From NCBI GenBank assembly GCA_963759295.1, contig CAVWYT010000010.1, positions 558,001 through 622,000 on the forward strand: a stretch of 64,000 bases of DNA. The letters are read 5' to 3'. The DNA is from WHSW01 sp963759295 (GTDB lineage: Bacteria > Actinomycetota > Thermoleophilia > Solirubrobacterales > 70-9). This document shows positions 23,072-32,291 of the stretch, piece after piece. Under the pieces are notes generated by a model that saw only the letters and a list, made by a program, of their open reading frames with translations, did not search any database and was not told the DNA's origin. Position numbers and translations under genes: made by a program. Within the stretch, counting starts at the first letter, position 1. Each line of letters begins with the position of its first letter.

Positions 23072-24472
23072 ATGGATGCGCAACAGCCGCGACCCGCGTT
23101 CCTGCCGCGAGTCGCCGCCACCGCGGCGTTGGTCGTCGCGGCGATCGGCGCCTTCGCGTTGCTCGGCTGGATCATCGGCGTCCACTTCTTCGCCGAGATC
23201 GTCCCCGACACGCCGCGGATGAAGGCGAACACCGCGATCGCCTGCATCGCCCTCGGCGCCGCACTGTGGCTGGTGCGAAGCGGCGAGTGCTCCGACGAGG
23301 CGCGTGCCTGGTCGCGGCTGCTGAGCCAGCTCGTCGTCCTCGGCGCCGCGCTGACCATTGCCGAGCACGCACTCGATCGCGACCTCGCCATCGACGGCCT
23401 GTTCACCGACACCTCCAGCGCCCTGCATCCGGGTCGGCCGTCGCTGCACGCGGCGCTCGCCGTCCTCCTCTGCGCGCTCTGGCTCGCCGTCCTCGACTAC
23501 CAGGGCTCCGGGTGGGAGCACCTCAAGAACGCGCTCGCCGGGCTCGCCGGAGTGGTCGTGCTCGCCGCGGTGATCGGCTACGCCTTCAACGTCGACTACG
23601 TCTACGGGCGCACCGACGGCGATGGGGTCGCGCCGCAGACGGTGATCGCGCTGGCGGCGCTCTGGGCCGGGATCATGAGCTCGCGGCCCGCCTCGGCGTG
23701 GATGCGGCTGATCACCAGCCGCGGCGGCGGGGGGCCGGTGATGCGCCGGCTTTTCGCTGCGGCGGTCGCGGTCCCACTCGCGATCGGCTACGTGCTGATC
23801 GCCGGTGAGGAGCTCGACGTTTTCGGGATCCGGGCCGGCGCGGCGTTCATGGCGGCGACCGCGATCGCGATCCTGATCGCGATCCTCGTCCACGCCTCCC
23901 GCGCACTCCAGGAGGCCGACGCCGAGCGCTCGCGGCTCGAGCGCCGGCTGGTCGAGCTCGCCGACCGCGACCCGCTCACCAACCTCTACAACCGCCGGCG
24001 CCTCGACGAGGAGCTGAGTCGGTTGGTGGCCTTCGGACAGCGCCACGGCTCGCGGCTCGCGGTGCTCTCGATCGACCTCGACAACCTCAAGGCGATCAAC
24101 GACAGCTATGGCCGTGCGACCGGGGACGCGCTCTTGATCGAGACGGCCGCGGTGCTGCTCGAGGAGCTGCGCGAGAGCGACTTCGCCGCCCGTCCCGGGA
24201 GCGACGAGTTCATCGTCCTGCTGCCCGACACCGACGACGAATCCGCGCGGATCGTCGCCGGGAAGCTGATCCGCGCCCTGCGCGGGATCAAGCGCCCGAA
24301 GCCCGGTGGCGGGGCGATCCAGCTGCGCGCCTCGATCGGGATCGCGCTCTCGGACCCGGGTGGCTGGGCCCAGCCGCAGGACCTGCTCGCCGCCGCCGAT
24401 CGCGCCCTCACCGCGGCCAAGCGGGCGGGGGGCGACCGGCTCGCGGTGGACGGTCCGCTGGTTCTAGACTGA
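23072..24472 (+). CDS. Membrane GGDEF-domain protein (diguanylate cyclase, variant signature)
   Basis: 466 residues. The first 280 contain about eight hydrophobic segments forming a membrane sensor region (AATAALVVAAIGAFALLGWI onward). A short coiled coil (ALQEADAERSRLERRLVELA) leads into a GGDEF domain: DRDPLTNLYNRRRLDEELSR, LAVLSIDLDNLKAINDSYG, GDALLIETAAVLLEELRESD. The signature loop reads ARPGSDEF, so the second Gly of GG(D/E)EF is Ser. Related GSDEF loops can still be active, but this needs testing. Upstream, it is divergent from the thioredoxin-like gene with a 98-bp gap. Confidence 0.85.
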   Translation: MDAQQPRPAFLPRVAATAALVVAAIGAFALLGWIIGVHFFAEIVPDTPRMKANTAIACIALGAALWLVRSGECSDEARAWSRLLSQLVVLGAALTIAEHALDRDLAIDGLFTDTSSALHPGRPSLHAALAVLLCALWLAVLDYQGSGWEHLKNALAGLAGVVVLAAVIGYAFNVDYVYGRTDGDGVAPQTVIALAALWAGIMSSRPASAWMRLITSRGGGGPVMRRLFAAAVAVPLAIGYVLIAGEELDVFGIRAGAAFMAATAIAILIAILVHASRALQEADAERSRLERRLVELADRDPLTNLYNRRRLDEELSRLVAFGQRHGSRLAVLSIDLDNLKAINDSYGRATGDALLIETAAVLLEELRESDFAARPGSDEFIVLLPDTDDESARIVAGKLIRALRGIKRPKPGGGAIQLRASIGIALSDPGGWAQPQDLLAAADRALTAAKRAGGDRLAVDGPLVLD

Positions 24473-24481
24473 CTCGCTCAC

Positions 24482-24554
24482 GCGGCGGTAGCTCAGCTGG
24501 TAGAGCACGAGCTTCCCAAGCTCGGGGTCGCGGGTTCGAGCCCCGTCCGCCGCT
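24482..24554 (+). tRNA. tRNA-Gly (anticodon CCC)
   Basis: A 73-nt cloverleaf. The acceptor GCGGCGG pairs with CCGCCGC and the discriminator is T. The D arm is GCTC-AGCTGGTA-GAGC, the anticodon arm CGAGC-TTCCCAA-GCTCG with anticodon CCC, and the T arm GCGGG-TTCGAGC-CCCGT. CCA is not encoded. It begins 10 bp after the GGDEF gene. Confidence 0.95.
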
Positions 24555-24638
24555 TCTTCCGCGACGCCCGGCCGTCCGGCGCTCGCCGAAGGCCGGTGCC
24601 GCACGCAGGACAGACCGCTCGCCTGAAAGCATGCGGCG

Positions 24639-25643
24639 GTGACCGGCTCGCGACGCAAGGAGCTCGCGCGCGCCGACCGGGTGCTGGACGGCGTCTGGCG
24701 CCTGCGCCTGCCGTTGCCGTGGCCGGGGGTGCCGCACGGAAACGCCTTCGCGGTCGTTTCGGAGGGCGGAATCGTGCTCTTCGACACCGGGATGGCGACC
24801 GAGGACGGCGAGCGCCAGCTCGAGCTCGCGCTCGCGCAGGCGGGATGGCGGCTCAACGACGTGAGGCTCGTCGTCTGCACCCATTCGCACTCCGATCACT
24901 ACGGCCTCGCAGGGCCGATCCTCGACGCCGCCGGTTGCGAGCTGTGGATGCACCCGCGCTGGGATCACATGCGCGACTACGCCGAGGATCCGGAGGGCGC
25001 GCTCGAGCGCCGGATCGAGATCGCGCGCCAGAGCGGCGTGCCGATGGCCGCGCTGGAGCGCTACGAGGCGCAACGCCGCAGCCACAACCCGGGGATCGCG
25101 CGGATCGTCGAGCCCGACCGCGAGCTCGTGCCCGGGACGCAGGTGCCGACCGACCTCGGCCTTTGGGACGTCTACGAGACCCCCGGGCACGCGCCCTCCC
25201 ACGTCGTCCTTCATCAGCCCGAGCGCGGGCTGATGATCTCCGGCGATCACCTCCTCGGCCGGGTGTCGCTGTTCTTCGACTATGGCCATACCCCGGACCC
25301 GGTCTCGGAGTTCGCGACCAGCCTCGATGTGGTCGAGGATCTCGAGACCGGGCTCGTGCTCGCCGGGCACGGGCGGCCGTTTCGCGACGTCCCCGGAAAG
25401 GTCGCCGCCAACCGCGCCCAGCTCGCCGAGCAGCTCGACGCCGTGCGGGCGGCGATCGCCACCGAGCCGCGGACGGCGTTCGAGGTCGCCGAGCGGATGA
25501 TCGGCGCCGAGAACCTCAACCCGGCGACCGCGCCGTGGGCAATCCAGCTCGCGCTCGCCTACCTCGACCATCTGGTGCTCGCCGGCGAGGCGGGCCTCGA
25601 GTCCGATGGCGACGAGCACGTGCGCCGCTGGCGGGCACGATGA
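24639..25643 (+). CDS. Metallo-beta-lactamase-fold hydrolase
   Basis: 334 residues from GTG. The dinuclear metal site is VVCTHSHSDHYGLAGPILDA (HxHxDH); further ligand positions are in YETPGHAPSHVVLHQPERGL, MISGDHLLG and VLAGHGRPF. This is the glyoxalase II/hydroxyacyl-thioester-like branch with a C-terminal winged helix-like region (TAFEVAERMIG), a layout found in LACTB2-like proteins. A thioester or phosphodiester substrate is possible. Its stop overlaps the kinase start by ATGA. Confidence 0.85.
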   Translation: MTGSRRKELARADRVLDGVWRLRLPLPWPGVPHGNAFAVVSEGGIVLFDTGMATEDGERQLELALAQAGWRLNDVRLVVCTHSHSDHYGLAGPILDAAGCELWMHPRWDHMRDYAEDPEGALERRIEIARQSGVPMAALERYEAQRRSHNPGIARIVEPDRELVPGTQVPTDLGLWDVYETPGHAPSHVVLHQPERGLMISGDHLLGRVSLFFDYGHTPDPVSEFATSLDVVEDLETGLVLAGHGRPFRDVPGKVAANRAQLAEQLDAVRAAIATEPRTAFEVAERMIGAENLNPATAPWAIQLALAYLDHLVLAGEAGLESDGDEHVRRWRAR

Positions 25644-26537
25644 TCGTCTGCCTCGGCGAGGCGCTCGTCGACCTGATCTGCGAGCGTCCGGTCGCCTCGC
25701 TCGCCGAGGCCGACGGCTTCGCGCCGCACTTCGGTGGCGCGCTCGCCAACGTCGCGGTCGCCGCGGCCCGCGCCGGCGGCGAGGCCGGGCTGGCGGGGGC
25801 CGCCGGGAACGACGATTGGGGCAGGTGGCTGGCCCGGCGACTCGAGCGCGAGGGCGTCGACCTGCGCTTCTTCGAGCTGATCGCCGGCGAGCAGACCCCG
25901 ATCGCCTTCGCGAGCTTCGACGAGAACAGGGACGCGAGCTTTCAGATCTACGGCGACGCGGTCGAGGTCGCGGTTGCCTCGCTCGAGCCGCGCCTCGAGC
26001 CGGTGGTCGACGCCGCGACCGCGCTCGTCCACGGCTCGACGACCCTGGCGACCCGGCACGAGCGCGAGGTGACGCTGCGCGCCCGCGAGCTCGCGCTCCA
26101 GCGCGGGGCGAGGGTCTGCTTCGATCCGAACATCCGCCCGAACCGCTGGGGCGGGGAGGTCGGGCCGGCGGCGAGGCTCTCCCGCGAGCTGATCGCGGGC
26201 TCGTTCCTGGTCCGCACCAACCGGGCGGAGGCGCTCGCGATCGCCGGGCTCGACGATCCCGCGCGAGGCGGCCGAGGCGATCGCCGCGCTCGGCGCCGAG
26301 CTCGTCGTGGTCACGCTCGGCGAGGAGGGCGCGCTGATTCGCGGCGCCTGCGAGGCCGAGGAGCCGGCGGTCGAGGTCGAGGTCGTCTCGACGCTCGGGG
26401 CGGGGGACGCGTTCATGGGCACCCTGGTCGCCGGCCTGGCCGCCCGCGACTGGGACCCGAGCCGGGCGGCGGAGGTCCTCGAGCCGGCGCTCGCGGCCGC
26501 CGCCGAGGCCTGCACGCGCTGGGCGGCGCTGCCGTAA
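25640..26537 (+). CDS. PfkB-family carbohydrate kinase (fructokinase-like), one apparent frameshift
   Basis: An ATP-dependent sugar kinase of the ribokinase/PfkB superfamily. N-terminal signature MIVCLGEALVDLICERP and FGGALANVAVAAARAGGEAG; substrate-side FDPNIRPNRWG and RTNRAEALAIAGLDD. The frame breaks at CCC (26258-26260); removing one C gives DDPREAAEAIAALGAELVVV, TLGEEGALI and the catalytic STLGAGDAFMGTLVAGLAA (GAGD with the base Asp). The combined length of about 298 is normal. Fructose or 2-keto-3-deoxygluconate are the likely substrate types; sequence alone does not decide. Confidence 0.82.
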
Positions 26538-26559
26538 CCGCGCCCCTGCGCCCCGCCGG

Positions 26560-27714
26560 CTACTCGACGGCGGCGGCGAGGGCGCCGAGCAGCCGCTCGG
26601 CCTCCGCCTCGGTGTTGTGCAGGTGGGGCGAGATCCGCAGCGACTCGCCCCGCAGCGCGGCGTGGCAGTCCGCCGCGGCGAGCGCCCGGCGGACGGCCGC
26701 CCGGAGGTCGCCGCGCAGCCGCACGCCGAGCATGTGCGGGCCACGTCGCTCCGCGGGCACCGGCTCGAGCCCCAGCTGTTCGGCCCCGTGGGCGATCGCA
26801 CCGTTGATCCTTGCGAGGCTGGCCGCGATCCGCGCCGGCTCCCACTCGAGCAGCAACTCGAGCGCGGCGATCGCCATCGGCACGAGCTGGAAGCTCGAGC
26901 GCTGGCCCATGTCGAAGCGCCGGGCGCCGGGCTGGTAGGAGCTCTCGTAATCGACCAGGCCGGCGAAGTCGTCGGAGCCCGCGCGGCTGATCCAGTTCTC
27001 CTCCAGCGGCTCGCCGTCGCGATGCTCGGGCGCCACGTACAGGTAGGCGAGCGCGAGGGGGCCGAGCAGCCACTTGTAGCCGACCGAGACGAGGAAGTCG
27101 GGCCGTAGCCGCTCGACCGAGATCGGCAGCGCTCCGGCCGACTGGCTCGCGTCGATCACCAGGCGACAGCCGAGCTCGCGGGCGCGGGCGGCGACCGGAT
27201 CGAGCTCGACCAGCGCCCCGTCGGTCCAGTGCACGTTGGGGACGCTGAGCAGCGCGGCGCGCTCGTCGAGCGCCGCGAGGATCGCCTCAGTCCACGCCCG
27301 ACCGTCTTCGCGGGCGACCGTGAGCAACTCGGCGCCGGTGGCGTTCGCGAGCCGGCGCCAGGTGTAGATGCCCGACGGATACTCCTCGGCGAGCACCACG
27401 ATTCGCTGCCCCCGGGCCAGCCGCAGGTTGCGGGCCGCGACCGCGAAGCCGTAGCTGGTCGCCGGGACGAGCGCGATCCCCTCCGCGTCGGCGCCGATCA
27501 GCTGTGCGAACAGCTCCCGCAGCCGCTCGACGTCGGCGAACCAGTCGGCGGCGGCGATCGTCCACGGTCGCGTCCGGCGCTCGAGCGCCGACTCCGCCGC
27601 CTCGCGCACCCGGTGGGGAACGGGCGAGAGGCTGGCGGTGTTGAAGTAGGCGACCTCCGGCGGGACGTCGAAGGCGTCGCGCCGGGGGTCGAGGGGCTGG
27701 GCCGCGTCGGTCAC
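26560..27714 (-). CDS. Class V aminotransferase (cysteine desulfurase / isopenicillin N epimerase-like)
   Basis: A PLP enzyme of 384 residues from GTG. Family segments are VAYFNTASLSPVPHRVREAA, ALVPATSYGFAVAARNLRLA, VLAEEYPSGIYTWRRLANAT, LVIDASQSAGALPISV (PLP Asp and Gln) and LVSVGYKWLLGPLALAYLYV with the Schiff-base Lys. A cysteine corresponding to the SufS/IscS active loop is not evident, so desulfurase activity is unlikely. A PLP lyase, epimerase or aminotransferase acting on a small amino compound is more likely. It is separated from the ABC exporter genes by only 14 bp. Confidence 0.8.
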   Translation of the reverse strand: MTDAAQPLDPRRDAFDVPPEVAYFNTASLSPVPHRVREAAESALERRTRPWTIAAADWFADVERLRELFAQLIGADAEGIALVPATSYGFAVAARNLRLARGQRIVVLAEEYPSGIYTWRRLANATGAELLTVAREDGRAWTEAILAALDERAALLSVPNVHWTDGALVELDPVAARARELGCRLVIDASQSAGALPISVERLRPDFLVSVGYKWLLGPLALAYLYVAPEHRDGEPLEENWISRAGSDDFAGLVDYESSYQPGARRFDMGQRSSFQLVPMAIAALELLLEWEPARIAASLARINGAIAHGAEQLGLEPVPAERRGPHMLGVRLRGDLRAAVRRALAAADCHAALRGESLRISPHLHNTEAEAERLLGALAAAVE

Positions 27715-27728
27715 GGCCTCGAATCGTC

Positions 27729-28503
27729 CTACACCGAGCGCTGGTAGGTCCGGAACGCGCGCATCGCGAACAGCCCGCAGGCGAGCAGGAAGGCGATCAA
27801 GAGCCCGGTCTTGCCGGCGATGGAAGCCCAGTCGGGCGCGGCGGTGACCGCGTCACGCCCAGCCTCCACGGCCCAGTTCAGCGGGTTGAAGACCGAGACG
27901 GTCTGCATCCAGTCGGGCATCAGGTCCTCGGGCATGAAGGTCACCGACATGAACGACAGCGGCAGGGCGAGGAACTGGACGGTGGCGATCACCGTCTCCT
28001 CCCTGCGCGCCAGCAGCGCCAGCCCGATCGACAGGCATCCGAAAGCCGAGCCGATCAGCACCGACTCCACGATCAGCACCGCGACGCCGCCGATCCCGTT
28101 GGCGAAGCCGGCGCCGACTGTCAGCGCCAGGCCGACGATGATCAGCGACTGGATCGCCGTCGTCAGCCCGCTCTGCGCGAGCCGCCCGGTGATCAGCGAC
28201 GAGCGGCGCACGGGAGAGACGAGGAAGCGATCGGTGATCCCGCGGTCGAGATCCTCGATCACCGGCATCCCGGTCCATGCGGCGCCGAAGAACGCGGTCA
28301 TCACCACCACCCCCGGCGCCAGGAACTGGATGTAGTTGTCCGAGCCGAAGTCCGGGATGTCGGTGACGGTCTCGAACAGGGCGCCGAACAACAGCAGCCA
28401 GATCACCGGCTGGGTCGAGCGAGACGGCGATCCACCAGGGCTGGCGCCAGAGGGCCATCAGGTGGCGCATGGTCATGTGCCGGGTGTCGGCGATCGCCTT
28501 CAT
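27729..28503 (-). CDS. ABC-2 type transporter permease (DrrB-like), one apparent frameshift
   Basis: The membrane subunit of an exporter. It starts MKAIADTRHMTMRHLMALWR. Near 28420 the frame changes (SLDPAG versus SL-TQPVIWLLLFGALFETV), and the rest is a typical ABC-2 permease with about six TM helices and the motif FGAAWTGMPVIEDLDRGITD, RFLVSPVRRSSLITGR. Removing one base gives about 257 residues, the normal length. The ATG overlaps the stop of the ATPase gene upstream, so both are cotranslated. Confidence 0.85.
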
Positions 28504-29486
28504 CGGGACTCCTCTTGATTGTCGGTCTTGTCGGTCTCGGCCTCCGCCTGGCTGAACGTGCGGCCGGTGTAGCGCAGGTAGACGTCGTCGAGCGACGGTC
28601 GGGCGACGGTCACCGAGGCGACCTCGATCCCGGCCTCCTCGAGCGCCGCCAGCACCAACGGCACCGCTCGGGCGCCGTCTGCGGCGCGGGCGTGCAGCGC
28701 GCGCCCGTCGACGAGCACCTCGCCGACGCCGCCCACTCCGTCGAGCGCCGCGCGCACGGTTCCGTTCTCGCTCGCCTCGGCGAGCTCGAGGTGGATCGCG
28801 TCGCCCCGGAGCTCGCGCTTGAGCTCGTCGGGCGAGCCCTCGGCGACGATCCGGCCCTTGTCGACGATCGCCAGCCGGGAGGCGAGGTTGTCCGCCTCCT
28901 CCAGGTAATGCGTGGTCAGCAGCACGGTCAGCCCCTCACCGGTCAGCCGTGAGAGCTCACCCCACATCTCGGCGCGGACCTCGGGGTCGAGGCCGGTGGT
29001 CGGCTCGTCGAGGAACAGCACCTGCGGCGTGTGGACGAGCGCCAGGGCGACGTCGAGCCGGCGCTGCATGCCGCCCGAGTACTCACGCACCAGGCGGTCC
29101 GCTGCGCCGGCGAGCCCGAACTGCTCGAGCAGCGTCTCGACGCGGCGCTCGAGCTCGGGGCCGCCCATCCCGTAGACCTGGCCCTGGAGGCGCAGGTTCT
29201 CGCGCCCGGTCGCCTCGCGATCGAGGCCGCCCTTCTGCGAGACGACCCCGATCGCCTCGCGGACCGCCGCGGGATCGTCGAGCACGTCGTGGCCGGCGAC
29301 GGCGGCGCTGCCGGAGTCGGGATGGGCCAGGGTGGTGAGGATCTTCACCGTGGTCGACTTGCCGGCGCCGTTCGGGCCCAGGAGCCCGAACACGCTGCCC
29401 TGTTCGACCGCGAACGAGAGTCCGTCGAGGGCTCGGACGCCTCCCGGATAGGTCTTCTTGAGGCCCTCGGCCTCGATCGCCTTCAT
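28500..29486 (-). CDS. ABC transporter ATP-binding protein (DrrA family)
   Basis: 328 residues. Walker A GLLGPNGAGKSTTVKILTTL, Q-loop VVSQKGGLD, signature YSGGMQRRLDVALALV, Walker B VLFLDEPTTGLDPEVRAEMW and H-loop LTTHYLEEA. The C-terminal 100 residues form the DrrA-type extension (GRIVAEGSPDELKRELRGDA, then a domain ending PSLDDVYLRYTGRTF). This family exports hydrophobic drugs, lipids or antibiotics. It is divergent from a MarR regulator, with a palindromic site in the 65-bp gap. Confidence 0.93.
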   Translation of the reverse strand: MKAIEAEGLKKTYPGGVRALDGLSFAVEQGSVFGLLGPNGAGKSTTVKILTTLAHPDSGSAAVAGHDVLDDPAAVREAIGVVSQKGGLDREATGRENLRLQGQVYGMGGPELERRVETLLEQFGLAGAADRLVREYSGGMQRRLDVALALVHTPQVLFLDEPTTGLDPEVRAEMWGELSRLTGEGLTVLLTTHYLEEADNLASRLAIVDKGRIVAEGSPDELKRELRGDAIHLELAEASENGTVRAALDGVGGVGEVLVDGRALHARAADGARAVPLVLAALEEAGIEVASVTVARPSLDDVYLRYTGRTFSQAEAETDKTDNQEESR

Positions 29487-29527
29487 CTGATCACCACCTT
29501 CCGTAGTAGAATCGCTTGCGCGGCCAT

Positions 29528-29546
29528 TATCTTACCACCTAAGATA
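29528..29546. promoter_or_regulatory. MarR-type operator palindrome
   Basis: TATCTTA-CCACC-TAAGATA is a perfect 7-bp inverted repeat with a 5-bp centre. It is AT-rich in a GC-rich setting and centred in the 65-bp gap between the divergent exporter and marR genes, 5 bp before the marR ATG. Symmetry, size and place are as expected for a MarR dimer site repressing both genes. Confidence 0.85.
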
Positions 29547-29551
29547 CTTGC

Positions 29552-30118
29552 ATGTCTAACGATAAGTCCGAAGACGCCGAGGCGAAGATGACCAAAGCCG
29601 AGCTCGCCGAGCGGATCGGCGAGCAGTTCCGGATCAACCAGAACCGCTCCGACGTCTTCGACGAGGTTGCGGGCGAGCTGCTGGGACTCAACCACACCGA
29701 TCAGCGCTGCCTCGACATCATCTCCCGGCTCGGACAGGTGACCGCTGGCGAGCTCGCGCGCGAGGCCGGGCTGACCACCGGCGGGGTCACCGCGGTCGTC
29801 GATCGGCTGGTGCGCGACGGCTACGCGCGGCGGGTTCGCGACGAGGAGGATCGCCGCCGGGTGCTGATCGAGGCCTCGCCGGAGGCGTTCGAGCGAATCT
29901 GGCGCATCTGGGGACCGCTACAGGAGGAGTGGGAGGCGCGGTCGAGGCGTTGGTCTCGCGAGCAGCTCGAGTTCCTGCTGCGGTTCCTCGAGCAGGCGAG
30001 CGCGATCGCCGAGCAGCACATCGAGCGCATCCGCGCGATGCGCGACGAGGCGCAGAGCGCACGGGCTTCCGGGCCCGCGCCGGCCGCGGACGTGCGGAGC
30101 CGACCCGCGCCGCAGTAG
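29552..30118 (+). CDS. MarR family transcriptional regulator
   Basis: A 188-residue winged-helix repressor. The DNA-binding part is CLDIISRLGQVTAGELAREA, GLTTGGVTAVVDRLVRDGYA and RRVRDEEDRRRVLIEASPEA (helix-turn-helix and wing with the DxRxxxV pattern). Long flanking helices form the dimer, with an extended C-terminal tail. It is divergent from the DrrAB-type exporter and overlaps the operator region, so it probably represses the exporter and itself until a ligand binds. Confidence 0.9.
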   Translation: MSNDKSEDAEAKMTKAELAERIGEQFRINQNRSDVFDEVAGELLGLNHTDQRCLDIISRLGQVTAGELAREAGLTTGGVTAVVDRLVRDGYARRVRDEEDRRRVLIEASPEAFERIWRIWGPLQEEWEARSRRWSREQLEFLLRFLEQASAIAEQHIERIRAMRDEAQSARASGPAPAADVRSRPAPQ

Positions 30119-30128
30119 GGTCGGCCGC

Positions 30129-30458
30129 ATGGCCTACGACGAGCAGCTCGCCGAGCGAGTCCGGGAGCTCGTCTCGCTGCGCGACGGGATCAGCGAGCGC
30201 AGGATGTTCGGCGGGATCGCGTTCATGATCGCCGGCAACATGGCCTGCGGGGTGCTCGGCGATGAGCTGATCGTGCGGGTCGGGCCCGACGAGTACGAGC
30301 GCGCGCTCGCCGAGCCGCACACCCGCGTGTTCGACTTCACCGGCCGGCCGTCGCGCGGCATGGTCGTCGTTGCGCCCGATGCGGTCGGCGACGAGGAGGC
30401 GCTCGCCGGTTGGGTCGACGCCGGCGCCGGCTTCGCCGCCTCGCTGCCGGGGAAGTAG
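30129..30458 (+). CDS. TfoX/Sxy N-terminal domain protein
   Basis: 109 residues, one TfoX N-terminal domain: VRELVSLRDGISERRMFGGI, AFMIAGNMACGVLGDELIVR, and VGPDEYERALAEPHTRVFDF with TGRPSRGMVVVAP. In gamma-proteobacteria the full TfoX/Sxy governs competence, but stand-alone N-domains are widespread with no assigned role. It follows marR by 10 bp and may share its transcript. Confidence 0.85.
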   Translation: MAYDEQLAERVRELVSLRDGISERRMFGGIAFMIAGNMACGVLGDELIVRVGPDEYERALAEPHTRVFDFTGRPSRGMVVVAPDAVGDEEALAGWVDAGAGFAASLPGK

Positions 30459-30517
30459 GCGCGGCGGATGCCGCTGATGGACACGCGCCGCACACGAATG
30501 CGAAACGGAGGCCCAGG

Positions 30518-31309
30518 ATGAGCTACGAGACCCTGATCTGGGAGCAGTCCGGCGCCGTCGGGCGCCTGACCTTGAACCGGCCCGAGACCCTGAACGCGTG
30601 GAACGCCCAGTTCGGCGACGACCTCAAGCGTGCCTTCGAGGGCGAGGCCGCCCACGAATCGGTCCGCGCCGTGCTCGTCACCGGCGCCGGGCGGGGTTTC
30701 TCCTCGGGCGCCGACCTCAAGGCCGGGTTCGAGCCCGCCGAGGACGGCATGCCCAACATCCGCAAGGAGCTGAACGAGATCTACCACCCGGCGATCGCCG
30801 CGATCCGGCGGCTGGGAAAGCCGGTGATCGCGGCGGTCAACGGACCCGCCGTAGGGATCGGCTGCTCGCTGGCGCTCGCCTGCGATCTGATCGCTGCCGC
30901 CGAGTCCGCCTACTTCGGGCTCGCGTTCGTGAACATCGGCCTGATGCCCGACGGCGGCTCGACCGCGTTCGTGCCACCGGCGGTGGGTCGCGTGCGAGCG
31001 TTTCAGATGGCCCTGCTCGGCGAGCGGATCCCGTCGGCGCAGGCGCTCGACTGGGGGCTCGTCAACTGGGTCCATCCCGACGAGCGGCTGATCGACGAGG
31101 CGAACGCGCTCGCCGAACGCCTCGCGGCGGGCCCGACCCGCTCCTACGCCGCCTCCAAGCAGGCGCTCAACGCGTCGATCTACGGCGACCTCGATAGGCA
31201 GCTCGAGCTCGAGGCCGAGCTCCAGCACGAGCTCGCGCGCAGCAAGGACTTCCTCGAGGGCGTCGCGGCGTTCGTGGAGAAGCGCGAGGCCGCGTTCGGC
31301 GGCGCCTAG
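30518..31309 (+). CDS. Enoyl-CoA hydratase/isomerase family protein
   Basis: A crotonase-fold enzyme of 263 residues. ATG 30518 has the ribosome site ACGGAGG about 12 bp upstream. Oxyanion-hole regions are AVLVTGAGRGFSSGADLKAG and PVIAAVNGPAVGIGCSLALA; the catalytic segment is FVNIGLMPDGGSTAFVPPAV. The hydratase Glu at the usual second position is replaced (NIGLMPDGG), which is closer to PaaG/isomerase-type members. Likely in fatty-acid or phenylacetyl-CoA type degradation; substrate not determinable. Confidence 0.85.
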   Translation: MSYETLIWEQSGAVGRLTLNRPETLNAWNAQFGDDLKRAFEGEAAHESVRAVLVTGAGRGFSSGADLKAGFEPAEDGMPNIRKELNEIYHPAIAAIRRLGKPVIAAVNGPAVGIGCSLALACDLIAAAESAYFGLAFVNIGLMPDGGSTAFVPPAVGRVRAFQMALLGERIPSAQALDWGLVNWVHPDERLIDEANALAERLAAGPTRSYAASKQALNASIYGDLDRQLELEAELQHELARSKDFLEGVAAFVEKREAAFGGA

Positions 31310-31385
31310 CGCCTCGCTCACGAGATGTCGTCGAGCGGTTGTGGGCCGGGGGAGAGCGCGCGTCCTCGCTCGCGCCGGATCGCGC

Positions 31386-32280
31386 TCAGGCCAGCGCCGC
31401 CGCCCGCGCGAGCCGCGTCGGCGTGTCGTCGTCGAAGTCCGCGAAGAAGCTGCCGACCGCGTCGACGAGGTGGTCCATCGACTCGGCCGCGAACAGGACC
31501 GGCTGGTACTTGGTGATGTCGTAGTCGATCGTCCCCATCTGGTGGAAGTCGAGCGGCCGGATCTCCATCGCCCGGAACTCCTCGATCTCCCCGTAGCTGG
31601 AGAGGATCCCGGCGCCGTAGGCGCGCAGCTCGCCGTGCTCCCAGACGACCCCGAACTCGATCGTGAACCAGAACACGTCCGCCACGTACTGCACGCCCTC
31701 CTCGGTATGCGACCGTCGCGCGGCCTCGCCGGCGAGCCGGTTGAGCTCCGCGAATTGCGGGTCGGCGAGCAGGTTGCCGTGGCCGATCACCTCGTGGATC
31801 AGGTCGGGTTCGGGCGTGTAGAGCGGGGCGGAGGGGTGGCGGATGTACTGGGTCGAATGGAACTCGAGGTCCGCCAGGCAGCCGTAGAACTCCTTCACCG
31901 GAACGATCCCCGCCGCGGGGACGTAGTGAAAGCCGGTCAGCGGCGCGAGGTTGGCGGTGACCTCGTCAAGCTGCGGAATCCGGTCGAGCGGCAGCCCGAG
32001 CGCGGCCTTCGCCTCGAGGTACGGGGTGCACGCGTAGCGGGCGTGCTTGGGCGCCAGCTCGCGCTGGACCGTGCGCCACGACCTCCTGCTCGGCGTCGTT
32101 GTAGTCGATCCGCGGCACCGGCTCGCCGCGTCTCCACGCGAGCGCCGCCGCGGCGATCTCGTTGCGGCGGGCCTGGTAATGCGGGTCGGTCTTGCCGGGG
32201 TGATCATCGGCCAGGTGGACGGTCACCGAGCCGTCGTCGGCCGTGGTGACCGGGGAGTAGAGCTGTGCCTCCTCGAACAT
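31386..32280 (-). CDS. phhA: Phenylalanine 4-monooxygenase, one apparent frameshift
   Basis: A non-heme iron, tetrahydropterin-dependent hydroxylase converting phenylalanine to tyrosine. It starts at ATG 32280 (MFEEAQLYSPVTTADDGSVT). Near 32080 one extra base interrupts EQEV-WRTVQRELAPKHARYA. After that come GFHYVPAAGIVPVKEFYGCL, PDLIHEVIGHGNLLADPQFA (two iron His) and FWFTIEFGVVWEHGELRAYG (iron Glu). Combined length of about 298 matches bacterial PhhA. It is the last gene of the hppD-hmgA-phhA transcript, 11 bp after hmgA. Confidence 0.9.
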
Positions 32281-32291
32281 CACCGCCCCCG

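Noticed and set aside
24482..24554. tRNA-Gly as an integration site for a mobile element
   Set aside because: No duplicated tRNA 3' end, integrase or foreign genes are seen around it; flanking genes look ordinary.
26560..27714. Aminotransferase as the missing tyrosine aminotransferase
   Set aside because: Its motifs are class V (desulfurase/epimerase type), not the class I fold used for tyrosine transamination, and it is 4 kb from the pathway genes.
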